From a virus: a stretch of 56,901 nucleotides of DNA. The translations under genes and the position numbers were made by a program. This document shows, one piece after another, positions 1-6,165 of the stretch. A model generated the notes under the pieces. That model was not told where the DNA came from. It ran no database searches and worked only from the letters and a program-made list of their open reading frames with translations. Location of the stretch: positions 1-56,901 of the IMG/VR virus record IMGVR_UViG_3300019776_000571; one strand, written 5' to 3'. How positions within the stretch are numbered: the stretch's first letter is position 1; each line of letters begins with the position of its first letter.

Positions 1-242
1 ACATATCTATGTATACAAAATATGTTTGATGTTTGACAAGACATTGTACGACTTTGTATTTTATTCTTGCGAAGTATTGTTCGGTATTCTTTTATTTCTT
101 TTTCACATATATTAGAATTACATGGTGAATCACTCCATGTACCCGTATCATTTGCACCGGCTACTGCATTGATTGGTTCTACATAACCTCGGTATCCACC
201 TGTGCTGACATATTTCGTTTTAGTTGAAATGTATTTTTTCAT
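1..242 (-). CDS. Hypothetical protein, partial (runs off left edge)
   Basis: An open frame on the minus strand starts with ATG at 242 and has no stop before the window edge, so only about the first 80 residues are visible. It begins MKKYISTKTKYVSTGGYRGY and has a Cys pair (CNSNIC) near residue 45. I do not recognise it. It follows the 329-562 gene with an 86-base gap in which I see neither a host-type promoter nor a terminator, so it is probably the last visible gene of the unit started at 602-631. Confidence 0.55.
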   Translation of the reverse strand, partial: MKKYISTKTKYVSTGGYRGYVEPINAVAGANDTGTWSDSPCNSNICEKEIKEYRTILRKNKIQSRTMSCQTSNIFCIHRY

Positions 243-328
243 GGTTGTTTTTCTTGATGTTTTATTTTGAAAAAATGGCTGTCTTTCCAGTCTGTCAACC
301 CTGTACGAATACTGTGGGATTTTTATCT

Positions 329-562
329 TTAGTCTAATCTTTTATATTTAGGGAATTTTCCTGTTTTTATGTCTATTTCGTAAGGTGTTGAAAGCAATTC
401 AAGTGATGCAAAAGAAACCCAGCTTTTACCGGCACTCCTCCACTCTACTTGTGCTCTGTTTTTTTCAGTATCAATAGCAATTATTTTTCCTATTCTACCT
501 ACTACATAATCACCTTTACTTCTTACTACTTCAGTTCCGATTTGAATGTTTGAGTTTGTCAT
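329..562 (-). CDS. Small KOW/SH3-like protein
   Basis: A 77-residue protein with a short beta-rich segment (GDYVVGRIGKII, then QVEWRSAGKSWV and SLELL) of the kind seen in KOW or SH3-like barrels, which bind nucleic acid or protein. This is a resemblance, not a firm assignment. The frame stays open upstream to 631, but a strong host-type promoter occupies 602-631 and its transcript would begin near 595. The ATG at 562, preceded by AAAGGAAAC, is therefore the likely start. It is the first gene of its own short minus-strand unit and is probably early. Function unknown. Confidence 0.7.
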   Translation of the reverse strand: MTNSNIQIGTEVVRSKGDYVVGRIGKIIAIDTEKNRAQVEWRSAGKSWVSFASLELLSTPYEIDIKTGKFPKYKRLD

Positions 563-601
563 TCCTTTGTTTCCTTTATTGGTTGTTCTTAATCTTACAT
601 A

Positions 602-631
602 CAAAGATAGAGAATTTTCTTTATATAACAA
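602..631 (-). promoter_or_regulatory. Bacteroidota-type promoter
   Basis: Read on the minus strand: TTG (631-629), 19 bases, then TATCTTTG (609-602). This fits the Bacteroidota vegetative promoter TTG-N17-23-TAnnTTTG. Transcription would start near 595, leaving a leader of about 33 bases before the ATG at 562. Confidence 0.7.
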
Positions 632-632
632 A

Positions 633-650
633 GTAAAAAATATTTTTTAC
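633..650. repeat. Perfect 18-bp AT palindrome
   Basis: The 18 bases are identical to their reverse complement (GTAAAAAAT followed by ATTTTTTAC). The palindrome contains the stop codon of the 647-907 gene and lies immediately upstream of the -33 element of the promoter at 602-631. It could be a weak terminator for the upstream gene, or an operator for the downstream promoter. The sequence alone does not decide. Confidence 0.6.
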
Positions 651-907
651 GTAATATCTTCTATTCCAACGATTTCTATGTTATAATTATCAACACTCTG
701 TCTGGTCCAATAATTTTTTCTTTTTGCTGCGTCTTCCATAGTTTTTTCTAATGAAAATACATGTGGTTCATCCACATCTTTACCGTATGAAACTACTGCA
801 AACTCGTAGTTATTTGGATATTGTTTTGTACCCCATAAATTATCAAACACATTATATTCATAAATACCGTTTGTATTTTTTCGTTTTGTTGGAATTTTCT
901 TTTTCAT
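647..907 (-). CDS. Hypothetical protein
   Basis: An 86-residue basic protein (starts MKKKIPTKRKNTNG, later VSYGKDVDEPHVFSLEKT and RKNYWTRQ). No family recognised. Its ATG overlaps the stop of the 904-1116 gene (ATGA), so the two are translationally coupled and belong to the unit started by the promoter at 1570-1600. It ends inside the AT palindrome at 633-650. Probably an early host-takeover or regulatory protein by position only. Confidence 0.65.
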   Translation of the reverse strand: MKKKIPTKRKNTNGIYEYNVFDNLWGTKQYPNNYEFAVVSYGKDVDEPHVFSLEKTMEDAAKRKNYWTRQSVDNYNIEIVGIEDIT

Positions 908-1116
908 TTTAACTTTTCCAATATAGAACTGTGTATTAAGTATTTAATCCGTCTGCCATTCTTTATAACTCTAATGTACTTTTCATCTATCTTAGGTGAT
1001 TCCTTGCGTGTTCTATCACCATATTTACGATTTCTACCTACTATCAAGTAACGAACATATTGTTCGGAACATTCAAGTTCGGTGGATAACTCTTTCACCG
1101 TTAGCCAGATGCTCAT
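904..1116 (-). CDS. Small helix-turn-helix DNA-binding protein
   Basis: A 70-residue protein whose N-terminus, WLTVKELSTELECSEQYVRY, reads like a MerR/excisionase-type helix-turn-helix: a hydrophobic start, an 'S-x-E-L' helix, then a recognition helix with 'SEQYVRYLI'. A basic wing follows (GRNRKYGDRTRK, KNGRRIKYLI). Such proteins act as small repressors, activators or excision factors. It lies between two small genes in one minus-strand unit and overlaps the next by 4 bases. The target is unknown. The AT palindromes nearby are possible sites, by inference only. Confidence 0.65.
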   Translation of the reverse strand: MSIWLTVKELSTELECSEQYVRYLIVGRNRKYGDRTRKESPKIDEKYIRVIKNGRRIKYLIHSSILEKLK

Positions 1117-1127
1117 AACAATACTCC

Positions 1128-1529
1128 TTATGATTTTTTAGATTTAGATTTTTTAGTTTTTAATTTCTTGTTGTACTCTTCTTGAATTTTATCATCCAAT
1201 GTAGGTTTTACTTTACGTGGCTTAGCAGTCTTGAATGGTGTTGGTTCAAGTGTACCACGTAGACTTGGTTGCTCTTCACCCTTATGATAAACACTTCCGT
1301 TCTGATGTACGAACTCTTTCATAAATTTCCATCCACGTGGAAAGCCAGTTGCCACATTTGATTTGCCTACCATGGTTGGTGTGGGAAGACCTTTAGCGGT
1401 ACATCTCCAACAAATAACCTTCACTACGTTATCGGCTACTTTAAGGTACTGACCGCACGGTTCACTATGATAATGCTTACTCATTGGGTTATTTCCTTCA
1501 CATGGCAATGTTTTCATTTTAGTACTCAT
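1128..1529 (-). CDS. Basic protein with possible zinc-binding cysteines
   Basis: A 133-residue protein. Near the N-terminus lie C-E-G-N-N, H-Y-H-S-E-P-C-G and C-W-R-C, so a Cys/His cluster ending in CxxC could bind one zinc ion. The C-terminal quarter is strongly Lys-rich (KKLKTKKSKSKKS), which suggests nucleic-acid contact. I place the start at ATG 1529, because a host-type promoter at 1570-1600 lies within the longer open frame. Two bases of GGA lie just upstream (AATGGAAAAAAT). Function unknown. It heads a three-gene minus-strand unit. Confidence 0.65.
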   Translation of the reverse strand: MSTKMKTLPCEGNNPMSKHYHSEPCGQYLKVADNVVKVICWRCTAKGLPTPTMVGKSNVATGFPRGWKFMKEFVHQNGSVYHKGEEQPSLRGTLEPTPFKTAKPRKVKPTLDDKIQEEYNKKLKTKKSKSKKS

Positions 1530-1569
1530 ATTTTTTCCATTTGTTATTCGTTTGTAAATCACTAACACA

Positions 1570-1600
1570 CAAATATAATAAATCTTTTTATAACAACCAA
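1570..1600 (-). promoter_or_regulatory. Bacteroidota-type promoter
   Basis: Minus strand: TATATTTG at 1577-1570, with TTG 16 bases upstream (1596-1594) or a second TTG 20 bases upstream (1600-1598). Transcription would start near 1563, giving a leader of about 34 bases to ATG 1529. It sits directly behind the terminator of the preceding unit. Confidence 0.65.
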
Positions 1601-1631
1601 AAACAAAAAAGTCCAACTAATTGTTGGACTT
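1600..1631 (-). terminator. Intrinsic terminator
   Basis: A perfect 9-bp stem (AAGTCCAAC at 1609-1617 with GTTGGACTT at 1623-1631) and a 5-base loop. On the minus strand it is followed by a T-rich run (TTTTTTGTTT). It ends the unit containing the 1645-2064 gene. Confidence 0.85.
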
Positions 1632-1644
1632 AATTTTATTAAGG

Positions 1645-2064
1645 TTATTCTGCACTTCCCACCAGAGTATCGGGTCGAGTTACTATATCAATGTTTCCAA
1701 ACTCATCATCAAAAAGAACTTCGGTATCACTCCATGAAATAATTTGTTCGGGGTTTAAGCAACCAAATCTTTGAAAGTAACCATTGTAATCTTCAAACAA
1801 TTGATCAACCGTATCCAAATCATCATCACTAAACAAAGGAATCTGATAAGACATTTCATATTCAAACTTGGAAAATATTTTTAAAAATTCTCCACGTTCT
1901 TCCGTGTCTTGAACTTTCTCAAATAAAGAATCAAATATGTTTTCACGTACTAATTCCAATTGAATATAATTTTCTTTTAACTGCTGTAAATTTTCTGAAT
2001 CATTTACTTTAGCAAATTCTTCTTCAAATTTTTTGAGCATCTTTTTAAAATCATTGTTGTTCAT
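1645..2064 (-). CDS. Acidic helical hypothetical protein
   Basis: A 139-residue acidic protein. The N-terminal half is probably helical (MNNNDFKKMLKKFEEEF, ENLQQLKENYIQLELV) and the C-terminal half is Asp-rich. No family recognised. The frame is open to 2121, but ATG 2064 is preferred because the longer version would overlap the 2051-2260 gene by 71 bases. Even so the overlap is 14 bases, so translational coupling is likely. The terminator at 1600-1631 follows the stop. Confidence 0.6.
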   Translation of the reverse strand: MNNNDFKKMLKKFEEEFAKVNDSENLQQLKENYIQLELVRENIFDSLFEKVQDTEERGEFLKIFSKFEYEMSYQIPLFSDDDLDTVDQLFEDYNGYFQRFGCLNPEQIISWSDTEVLFDDEFGNIDIVTRPDTLVGSAE

Positions 2065-2260
2065 TGATGTAGTCCACGATTTTTGATTCTGAAATAGTTT
2101 TAACTTCAAACGGTTCAACACTTGCTGACAAGTATTTGTTTAATTGAACTTCTGCATCAGTAATAGATACTGCGTTCACCATGTAACTGCGAGAATGTCT
2201 TCTCACTTTACCATTATCGCTAGTAATTTCAAACTGTACTTTAGCGAGGTAGTAAGCCAT
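2051..2260 (-). CDS. Small hypothetical protein
   Basis: A 69-residue protein (starts MAYYLAKVQFEITSDNGKV, then RRHSRSYMVNAVSITDAEVQ). The pattern of a beta hairpin followed by 'S-I-T-D-A-E' and a helix is common in small phage early proteins, but I cannot name the family. AAGGAT lies 10 bases before the ATG. It is the first gene of a minus-strand unit with a strong promoter at 2298-2328 and is divergent from the 2365 gene. Confidence 0.65.
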   Translation of the reverse strand: MAYYLAKVQFEITSDNGKVRRHSRSYMVNAVSITDAEVQLNKYLSASVEPFEVKTISESKIVDYINEQQ

Positions 2261-2297
2261 AAATAATCCTTAAATAATTGTTGTTAATAATCATGTA

Positions 2298-2328
2298 CAA
2301 ACATACAAAATGGTTCAATCTATTCCAA
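2298..2328 (-). promoter_or_regulatory. Bacteroidota-type promoter
   Basis: Minus strand: TTG (2328-2326), 20 bases, TATGTTTG (2305-2298). It matches TTG-N17-23-TAnnTTTG and would start RNA near 2291, about 30 bases before ATG 2260. It occupies the region just upstream of the divergent gene at 2365. Confidence 0.65.
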
Positions 2329-2364
2329 ATATTATTTTTATTTTTTTCAAACATACTTATAAAA

Positions 2365-3024
2365 ATGAAAGGGATAATAAAAATATTCTTAGTGATATTA
2401 TCACTCAGCACAGCGTATTCAAAGGAATGGGTAATTAAACTTCATTTGAATGAAATAAAGCTGTTATCCAACTCTGGATTGAAACATCCTTCCTGGTTTG
2501 TTTCCAAATATAAAGTAAAAAATATGGTTAACCTATCTTTTTTTACAACTAAAACGTTTGTTCCTCCCTATAAAGATTCTGTTAGGTTTAATCCAAATAA
2601 TCCATTACTATGGCCGTTTGTATCAATAGATTATTCAAACCATTTAGGTATTCCTAATTTGAAACCACATTTACATTTTAATCTTCATACTGATGTACCC
2701 GCCATATGGTCAAAATACCTCTTCTCCGGGACGCCATTGATTGTTAAAGATAGCATACCACAAAAGATACCAAACAACAAGTTTACACTCGCCAAACGTC
2801 CTAGAACGGTTTTTGGTAGTCATCACCCTGATAGTGTTTTGATCTACATTAACTCTTCCATACGAATAGTTGATATGCCGAAAAGATTATTGGAACTTGG
2901 TTGTAAATACGCAATGAATTGCGATGGTGGTGGTTCTACATTCCTTTATCAGAACTCTGAATACCTTTATATTCAGTCAGCAGTAAAAAATATGAGAAAA
3001 TATCCAAATATTTTGACTTGGTGA
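2365..3024 (+). CDS. Secreted phosphodiester glycosidase-like (NAGPA/DUF2233) protein
   Basis: A 219-residue protein. Residues 1-20 (MKGIIKIFLVILSLSTAYS) read as a signal peptide, so the product is probably exported. The C-terminal half carries marks of the phosphodiester glycosidase family (NAGPA/DUF2233): a 'RPRTVFGSH' strand near the middle, then 'LLELGCKYAMNCDGGGS', where the DGGGS motif after an 'ELG...A.N' helix is the family signature. Members cleave sugar-phosphodiester linkages, so the substrate here may be a cell-surface polymer. The frame is open upstream (ATG at 2293), but the ATG at 2365 puts the signal peptide at the N-terminus. It lies beside the lysozyme gene, so a role in lysis or envelope breakdown is inferred. 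No clear ribosome site is seen. Confidence 0.7.
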   Translation: MKGIIKIFLVILSLSTAYSKEWVIKLHLNEIKLLSNSGLKHPSWFVSKYKVKNMVNLSFFTTKTFVPPYKDSVRFNPNNPLLWPFVSIDYSNHLGIPNLKPHLHFNLHTDVPAIWSKYLFSGTPLIVKDSIPQKIPNNKFTLAKRPRTVFGSHHPDSVLIYINSSIRIVDMPKRLLELGCKYAMNCDGGGSTFLYQNSEYLYIQSAVKNMRKYPNILTW

Positions 3025-3191
3025 AAGAAAGTTCTTGTTTTGTATTGATTTTTTTTGTATATTGCCAGTGAACACGGGAAAGGTGTGAACACAGAGAAAA
3101 GTGTTTAATATTATATATTATATATTAATATTATACTAGAGTATATATTATATACTACTATACATAAAATTATTAGGAAAAATTTAATTTG
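3025..3191. other. Non-coding AT-rich gap with repeated octamer
   Basis: No gene is seen. GTGAACAC occurs twice (3068-3075 and 3085-3092), 17 bases apart. From about 3107 to 3166 the sequence is almost only A and T, with near-palindromic runs (for example around 3136-3155). This could be an easily melted or strongly bent region between the two secreted-protein genes. I see no terminator with a G/C stem. Confidence 0.5.
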
Positions 3192-3219
3192 TTGATATTT
3201 ATCTTTTTGCTTATATTTG
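3192..3219 (+). promoter_or_regulatory. Bacteroidota-type promoter for the lysozyme unit
   Basis: TTG (3192-3194), exactly 17 bases, TATATTTG (3212-3219). This is a full match to the Bacteroidota promoter. RNA would start near 3226, giving a leader of about 105 bases before ATG 3331. A TATTTATC, one base off the presumed late element, lies inside the spacer at 3196-3203. Confidence 0.75.
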
Positions 3220-3246
3220 TACATCGTTCTTTTACATAGAAAAAAT

Positions 3247-3258
3247 ATGGTCGGTATA
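3247..3258 (+). promoter_or_regulatory. Leader segment complementary to the terminator loop
   Basis: TATGGTCGGTAT in the lysozyme leader is the exact reverse complement of ATACCGACCATA at 3864-3875, which sits in the loop of the terminator hairpin behind the gene. In RNA the two could form a 12-bp duplex joining the two ends of the message. Confidence 0.5.
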
Positions 3259-3330
3259 TGTTTTAACCATGGCGTTGAAATCAACGAGATGGTATGTTAA
3301 ATATATTATCCATAAATGAGGACAGAAATT

Positions 3331-3834
3331 ATGACTAACAAATGTAAACGGGTTATAACATCTTTCTTTCTTATTTTTTGTTTACCTATGGTAACTATGA
3401 CTTCCGTAGCAAATAAAAACGCTGAGATTAAATCAGTAGTAGTTAAGAATGTGTTATATTCATCTATCGTTTGGGTTGAGTCTAAGGGCAATGCAACCGC
3501 ACGATCAAAGGATGGTTCACTTGGAATAGTTCAAATTTTACCAATAATGGTAAAAGAAGTGAATCGCATCTGTAAAGCAAAGGGAATACATAAACAATTT
3601 ACTTTACAAGACAGGTTAAATCCTGATAAGTCTGAACAAATGTTTTGGATTTATCAGAATTTCTACAATCCCAAACTTAACTGGGAAACCATTACGATGA
3701 CCGAAATGGAGATATTAGCGAGAAAGTGGAATGGTGGTCCACATGGACATACAAAAGGGGCTACAAAACACTATTGGAAGAAAGTATCGAGATTAGTTTA
3801 TTCCGAATTAAAGAATAAAGGAATTTCAGTATAA
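3331..3834 (+). CDS. Secreted lytic transglycosylase/lysozyme (endolysin candidate)
   Basis: A 167-residue protein. Residues 1-27 are a basic start plus hydrophobic segment (RVITSFFLIFCLPMVTMTSVA), a signal peptide or signal-anchor. The mature part reads as an SLT-type lysozyme fold: 'SSIVWVESKGN' with the likely catalytic Glu at residue 50, then 'DGSLGIVQI', and 'RKWNGGP' near residue 133. This family cleaves the glycan chain of peptidoglycan. A Sec-exported enzyme could act without a holin pore or with a pinholin, but no holin is obvious. The start at 3331 is preferred over the in-frame ATG at 3316 because AGGAC then sits 8 bases upstream. The gene has its own host-type promoter and terminator, separate from the late units. 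Confidence 0.75.
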   Translation: MTNKCKRVITSFFLIFCLPMVTMTSVANKNAEIKSVVVKNVLYSSIVWVESKGNATARSKDGSLGIVQILPIMVKEVNRICKAKGIHKQFTLQDRLNPDKSEQMFWIYQNFYNPKLNWETITMTEMEILARKWNGGPHGHTKGATKHYWKKVSRLVYSELKNKGISV

Positions 3835-3851
3835 TCTTCAGTTATACATGT

Positions 3852-3890
3852 ACGAGAGAATTGATACCGACCATACCTCTCTCGTTTTAT
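3852..3890 (+). terminator. Intrinsic terminator with an 18-base loop
   Basis: The stem ACGAGAGA (3852-3859) pairs with TCTCTCGT (3878-3885), followed by TTTAT. The 18-base loop contains ATACCGACCATA, complementary to the lysozyme leader at 3247-3258. Confidence 0.75.
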
Positions 3891-3901
3891 CATTAGTACA
3901 C

Positions 3902-3909
3902 TATTTATA
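3902..3909 (+). promoter_or_regulatory. Presumed late promoter TATTTATA
   Basis: TATTTATA lies 34 bases before ATG 3943 and directly behind the lysozyme terminator, where a new transcription unit must start. The same octamer precedes six other late units in the window. Confidence 0.55.
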
Positions 3910-3942
3910 GACAATGATGCTTATTAACAATTGGAGACTTTA

Positions 3943-4203
3943 ATGGAAATGATTTTCTCATTTTTAATTGGTTTTGTAAGTGTTTGGTTTATAACCAAAA
4001 GTTCATTAACTTTATCAATGAAACCAAATCATTGTCCCATGAAGGATTCAATGGTTAATATCGCTAAAACTTACGGTAATAATGACAAAATTGTCAGAGA
4101 ATTAACAAACTTTTCTATGAATAAAATAAAAGAAGGTAATCACGAGTATATTGAAGTAATTGACACTATAAAAAGGTATAATCATGACAAAGCAAGAGCG
4201 TAA
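3943..4203 (+). CDS. Small membrane-anchored protein
   Basis: An 86-residue protein. Residues 2-18 (EMIFSFLIGFVSVWFIT) form one membrane segment. The remainder is a short soluble tail with alternating charge (NIAKTYGNNDKIVRELTNF). No family recognised. ATG 3943 is chosen because GGAG at 3933-3936 gives good spacing. A TTG at 3931 would put the ribosome site inside the gene. First gene of the presumed late unit that begins at 3902. It overlaps the next gene by 20 bases. Confidence 0.65.
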   Translation: MEMIFSFLIGFVSVWFITKSSLTLSMKPNHCPMKDSMVNIAKTYGNNDKIVRELTNFSMNKIKEGNHEYIEVIDTIKRYNHDKARA

Positions 4204-4645
4204 ACTAAAGTCTATGCTGAATTACTTTGAAATAACTTTGAAAGGTTCTAAAGACGAAAAACTTAACAAAAAAGAACTTAATACTTTCATAGATAAGTTC
4301 TGGAGAATGCATGATATACTAACTGTTCAAGACATAGTAGAAAAAATAAAGCAAAAAAGAAAAGATGAATTTCCACCACCATCTGATGAGGATGTTGAAG
4401 AAGATGATTGGATGCTTCCACCTAACGAAGAAGAAGAGATTGATGACAATTTGTTTGGTAAAGTCGAACCAAAGAAAGAAAGTAATGAAAGTTTAAGTGA
4501 CCCAATAAGTACAGATATAAATAAATTTTTAAGATGGTTGACGATAGTATTATATTCAGGAAACCATTCGGTAATTATATCTGAAGACACTAATGGTATT
4601 TATATAAAGTTGATAAAAATAAACAAGGATAAAGGTAAAAAATAA
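4184..4645 (+). CDS. Acidic-linker hypothetical protein
   Basis: A 153-residue protein with three parts: a basic helical N-terminus (MTKQERKLKSMLNYFEITL), a central very acidic and Pro-rich linker (FPPPSDEDVEEDDW, LPPNEEEEIDDN), and a C-terminal domain with a hydrophobic segment (FLRWLTIVLYSG) and a beta hairpin. Family unknown. It overlaps the upstream gene by 20 bases and is 3 bases from thyX, so it belongs to the same unit. AAAAGG lies 8 bases before the start. Confidence 0.6.
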   Translation: MTKQERKLKSMLNYFEITLKGSKDEKLNKKELNTFIDKFWRMHDILTVQDIVEKIKQKRKDEFPPPSDEDVEEDDWMLPPNEEEEIDDNLFGKVEPKKESNESLSDPISTDINKFLRWLTIVLYSGNHSVIISEDTNGIYIKLIKINKDKGKK

Positions 4646-4648
4646 GTT

Positions 4649-5299
4649 ATGTCTGTAAAATTAGTTTCGATTACGCATCCTAAAATGGATGGTTTAAGTT
4701 CATCAGAAGAATTAATTTCTTATTGCGCAAGAGTTAGTAATCCATCGAATCAGATGAACATGGAGACATCGCCAAAACTTTTAAATTATTTAATTAAACA
4801 TAAACATTGGTCGCCATTTGAAATGGTAGATATGACAGTTTCGATAGTTACTCGCAGAAGTATTGCAGCTCAAATTTTACGCCACCGTAGTTTTTCTTTT
4901 CAAGAATTTTCTCAAAGATATTCAACAGCAACAGACATTCAACAAATAGAATTGCGTAAACAAGGAAAGACAAACAGACAAAGTTCAGAAGAAATTATTT
5001 TAGATTCTACTTTAAGTAAAATGGTTGATAACCATTTAGAAAAAAGTAAAGAACTATATCAATACTTAATTGATGAGGGTGTATCACGAGAAACTGCTCG
5101 TGATGTTCTTCCACTAGCAACTGAAACAACTATGTATATGAAAGGTTCTATTCGTAGTTGGATTCACTACCTTGACTTACGGTGTTCACAAGATACACAA
5201 CTTGAACACAGACATATCGCAAATGACATTAAAGATATATTTATTAAAAATTTTCCTAACATTTCGGAAGCACTTAAATGGAACATACAACAGAATTAA
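4649..5299 (+). CDS. thyX: Flavin-dependent thymidylate synthase
   Basis: A 216-residue protein, the normal size for ThyX, which makes dTMP from dUMP using FAD, NADPH and methylene-tetrahydrofolate. The diagnostic RHR-x7-S motif is present: R78-H79-R80 and S88 in 'RHRSFSFQEFS'. Also seen are 'HWSPFEMV' at 53-60 and the C-terminal 'ARDVLPLATETTMYMKGS...LRCSQDTQLEHR', which carries FAD/dUMP contacts. It supplies thymidylate for phage DNA synthesis independently of host ThyA. It lies in the presumed late unit from 3902. Its 3' end overlaps the next gene by 22 bases. Confidence 0.95.
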   Translation: MSVKLVSITHPKMDGLSSSEELISYCARVSNPSNQMNMETSPKLLNYLIKHKHWSPFEMVDMTVSIVTRRSIAAQILRHRSFSFQEFSQRYSTATDIQQIELRKQGKTNRQSSEEIILDSTLSKMVDNHLEKSKELYQYLIDEGVSRETARDVLPLATETTMYMKGSIRSWIHYLDLRCSQDTQLEHRHIANDIKDIFIKNFPNISEALKWNIQQN

Positions 5300-5811
5300 A
5301 TCAAAATTTCGCAACAGAAATAATCTATTGTGGAATTGGCCAGCATGAAAGTGTTTTGCATTTTGGAGCATGTGATAAGGGATTAGATTTTCTAAAAACA
5401 TTAGATGAGTTTGGACTTGACATAGAGTACACGGCAGTTGATGTTGATGAAAAAGTAAACACATTATTTTCAGATTTCCAACCATTGGAACGTACACACC
5501 CATGGGCAACAGTTCAAGCATCCATGCAAGAGTATATTGATGAAGTAGATTTTGAAAGACACCATTGGACTATTATTACAGGTGTATTTGACAAACCAAA
5601 GTACAGCGAAAGACAATATCAATTTATAGATACTGTAATAAGAAAGTGTATTGAATTTTCAGATAATGTTTTATTTACAATTGATGAAAACGCATCAACA
5701 ACATTCAAATACAGTATGATTTATTTATATTCTCATTTCACAAATCAATACGATACAGTAACAGTTAAAAAAATAACAGATGGTAAATATATATTTCATA
5801 TAAGTAAATAA
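5278..5811 (+). CDS. Class I SAM methyltransferase-like protein
   Basis: A 177-residue protein with a Rossmann-like order: 'SVLHFGACDKGLDFL' near residues 25-40 in the place of the SAM-binding glycine loop, 'IEYTAVDVDEKV' with the acidic residue ending strand 2, then 'HHWTIITGVFD' as strand 4, and a late 'FSDNVLFTIDE'. The glycine loop is poor (FGACDKG), so SAM binding is uncertain. It could be a methyltransferase for nucleotide, DNA or protein, or a degenerate fold. It is translationally coupled to thyX by a 22-base overlap, which suggests a link to nucleotide metabolism only by position. Confidence 0.5.
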   Translation: MEHTTELNQNFATEIIYCGIGQHESVLHFGACDKGLDFLKTLDEFGLDIEYTAVDVDEKVNTLFSDFQPLERTHPWATVQASMQEYIDEVDFERHHWTIITGVFDKPKYSERQYQFIDTVIRKCIEFSDNVLFTIDENASTTFKYSMIYLYSHFTNQYDTVTVKKITDGKYIFHISK

Positions 5812-5822
5812 AGGAGTTGGTT

Positions 5823-6098
5823 ATGTTGGATGGAAATTCAATTTTAATGATAACGGTTAATTCAGTAGTACCGTTTTTAATTGGTGCTATCGGTGTTGGA
5901 GTCTATTATAGAAGTAAGTTAACAGAAGTGTTAAATGAATTAGCTGATAAGAAAGCAATTGTTGCTGCGGTAATTCATCATTCTGAAGAACAAGAAAGAG
6001 CGAATGTTAAAGTTAAAAAAGTAAGTAAGCAGACAACTACTAAACCTGTGGTTGTAGAACCAAAGAAGTTAAATAAAAGAAAAACTACAAAAAAATAA
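5823..6098 (+). CDS. Small membrane protein with basic tail
   Basis: A 91-residue protein. Residues 4-26 (NSILMITVNSVVPFLIGAIGVGVYY) form one membrane segment. A short helical stretch follows, then a Lys/Thr-rich tail (KVSKQTTTKPVV, KKLNKRKTTKK). This layout is seen in phage membrane proteins including holin-like ones, but there is no firm match. AAGGAG at 5811-5816 fixes the start at ATG 5823 rather than an upstream TTG. Last gene before the presumed late promoter at 6121. Confidence 0.6.
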   Translation: MLDGNSILMITVNSVVPFLIGAIGVGVYYRSKLTEVLNELADKKAIVAAVIHHSEEQERANVKVKKVSKQTTTKPVVVEPKKLNKRKTTKK

Positions 6099-6120
6099 TA
6101 GTTTTATTTTTCCGTTTTGA

Positions 6121-6128
6121 TATTTATA
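6121..6128 (+). promoter_or_regulatory. Presumed late promoter TATTTATA
   Basis: TATTTATA lies 38 bases before ATG 6166, in the only gap between the 5823 and 6166 genes. RNA starting 6 bases downstream would have a leader of about 32 bases. Confidence 0.55.
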
Positions 6129-6165
6129 GGTGTGAATCAATTTATTAATATGAATGGAGAAATTA

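Noticed and set aside
3068-3092. Replication-origin iterons from the two GTGAACAC copies
   Set aside because: Two short copies next to AT-rich DNA are too few to support an origin without a strand-composition or replication-mapping result.
3270-3338. A 22-codon upstream frame (starts MALKSTRWYV) in the lysozyme leader
   Set aside because: It has no ribosome site. Its overlap with the lysozyme start is suggestive, but nothing else supports translation.
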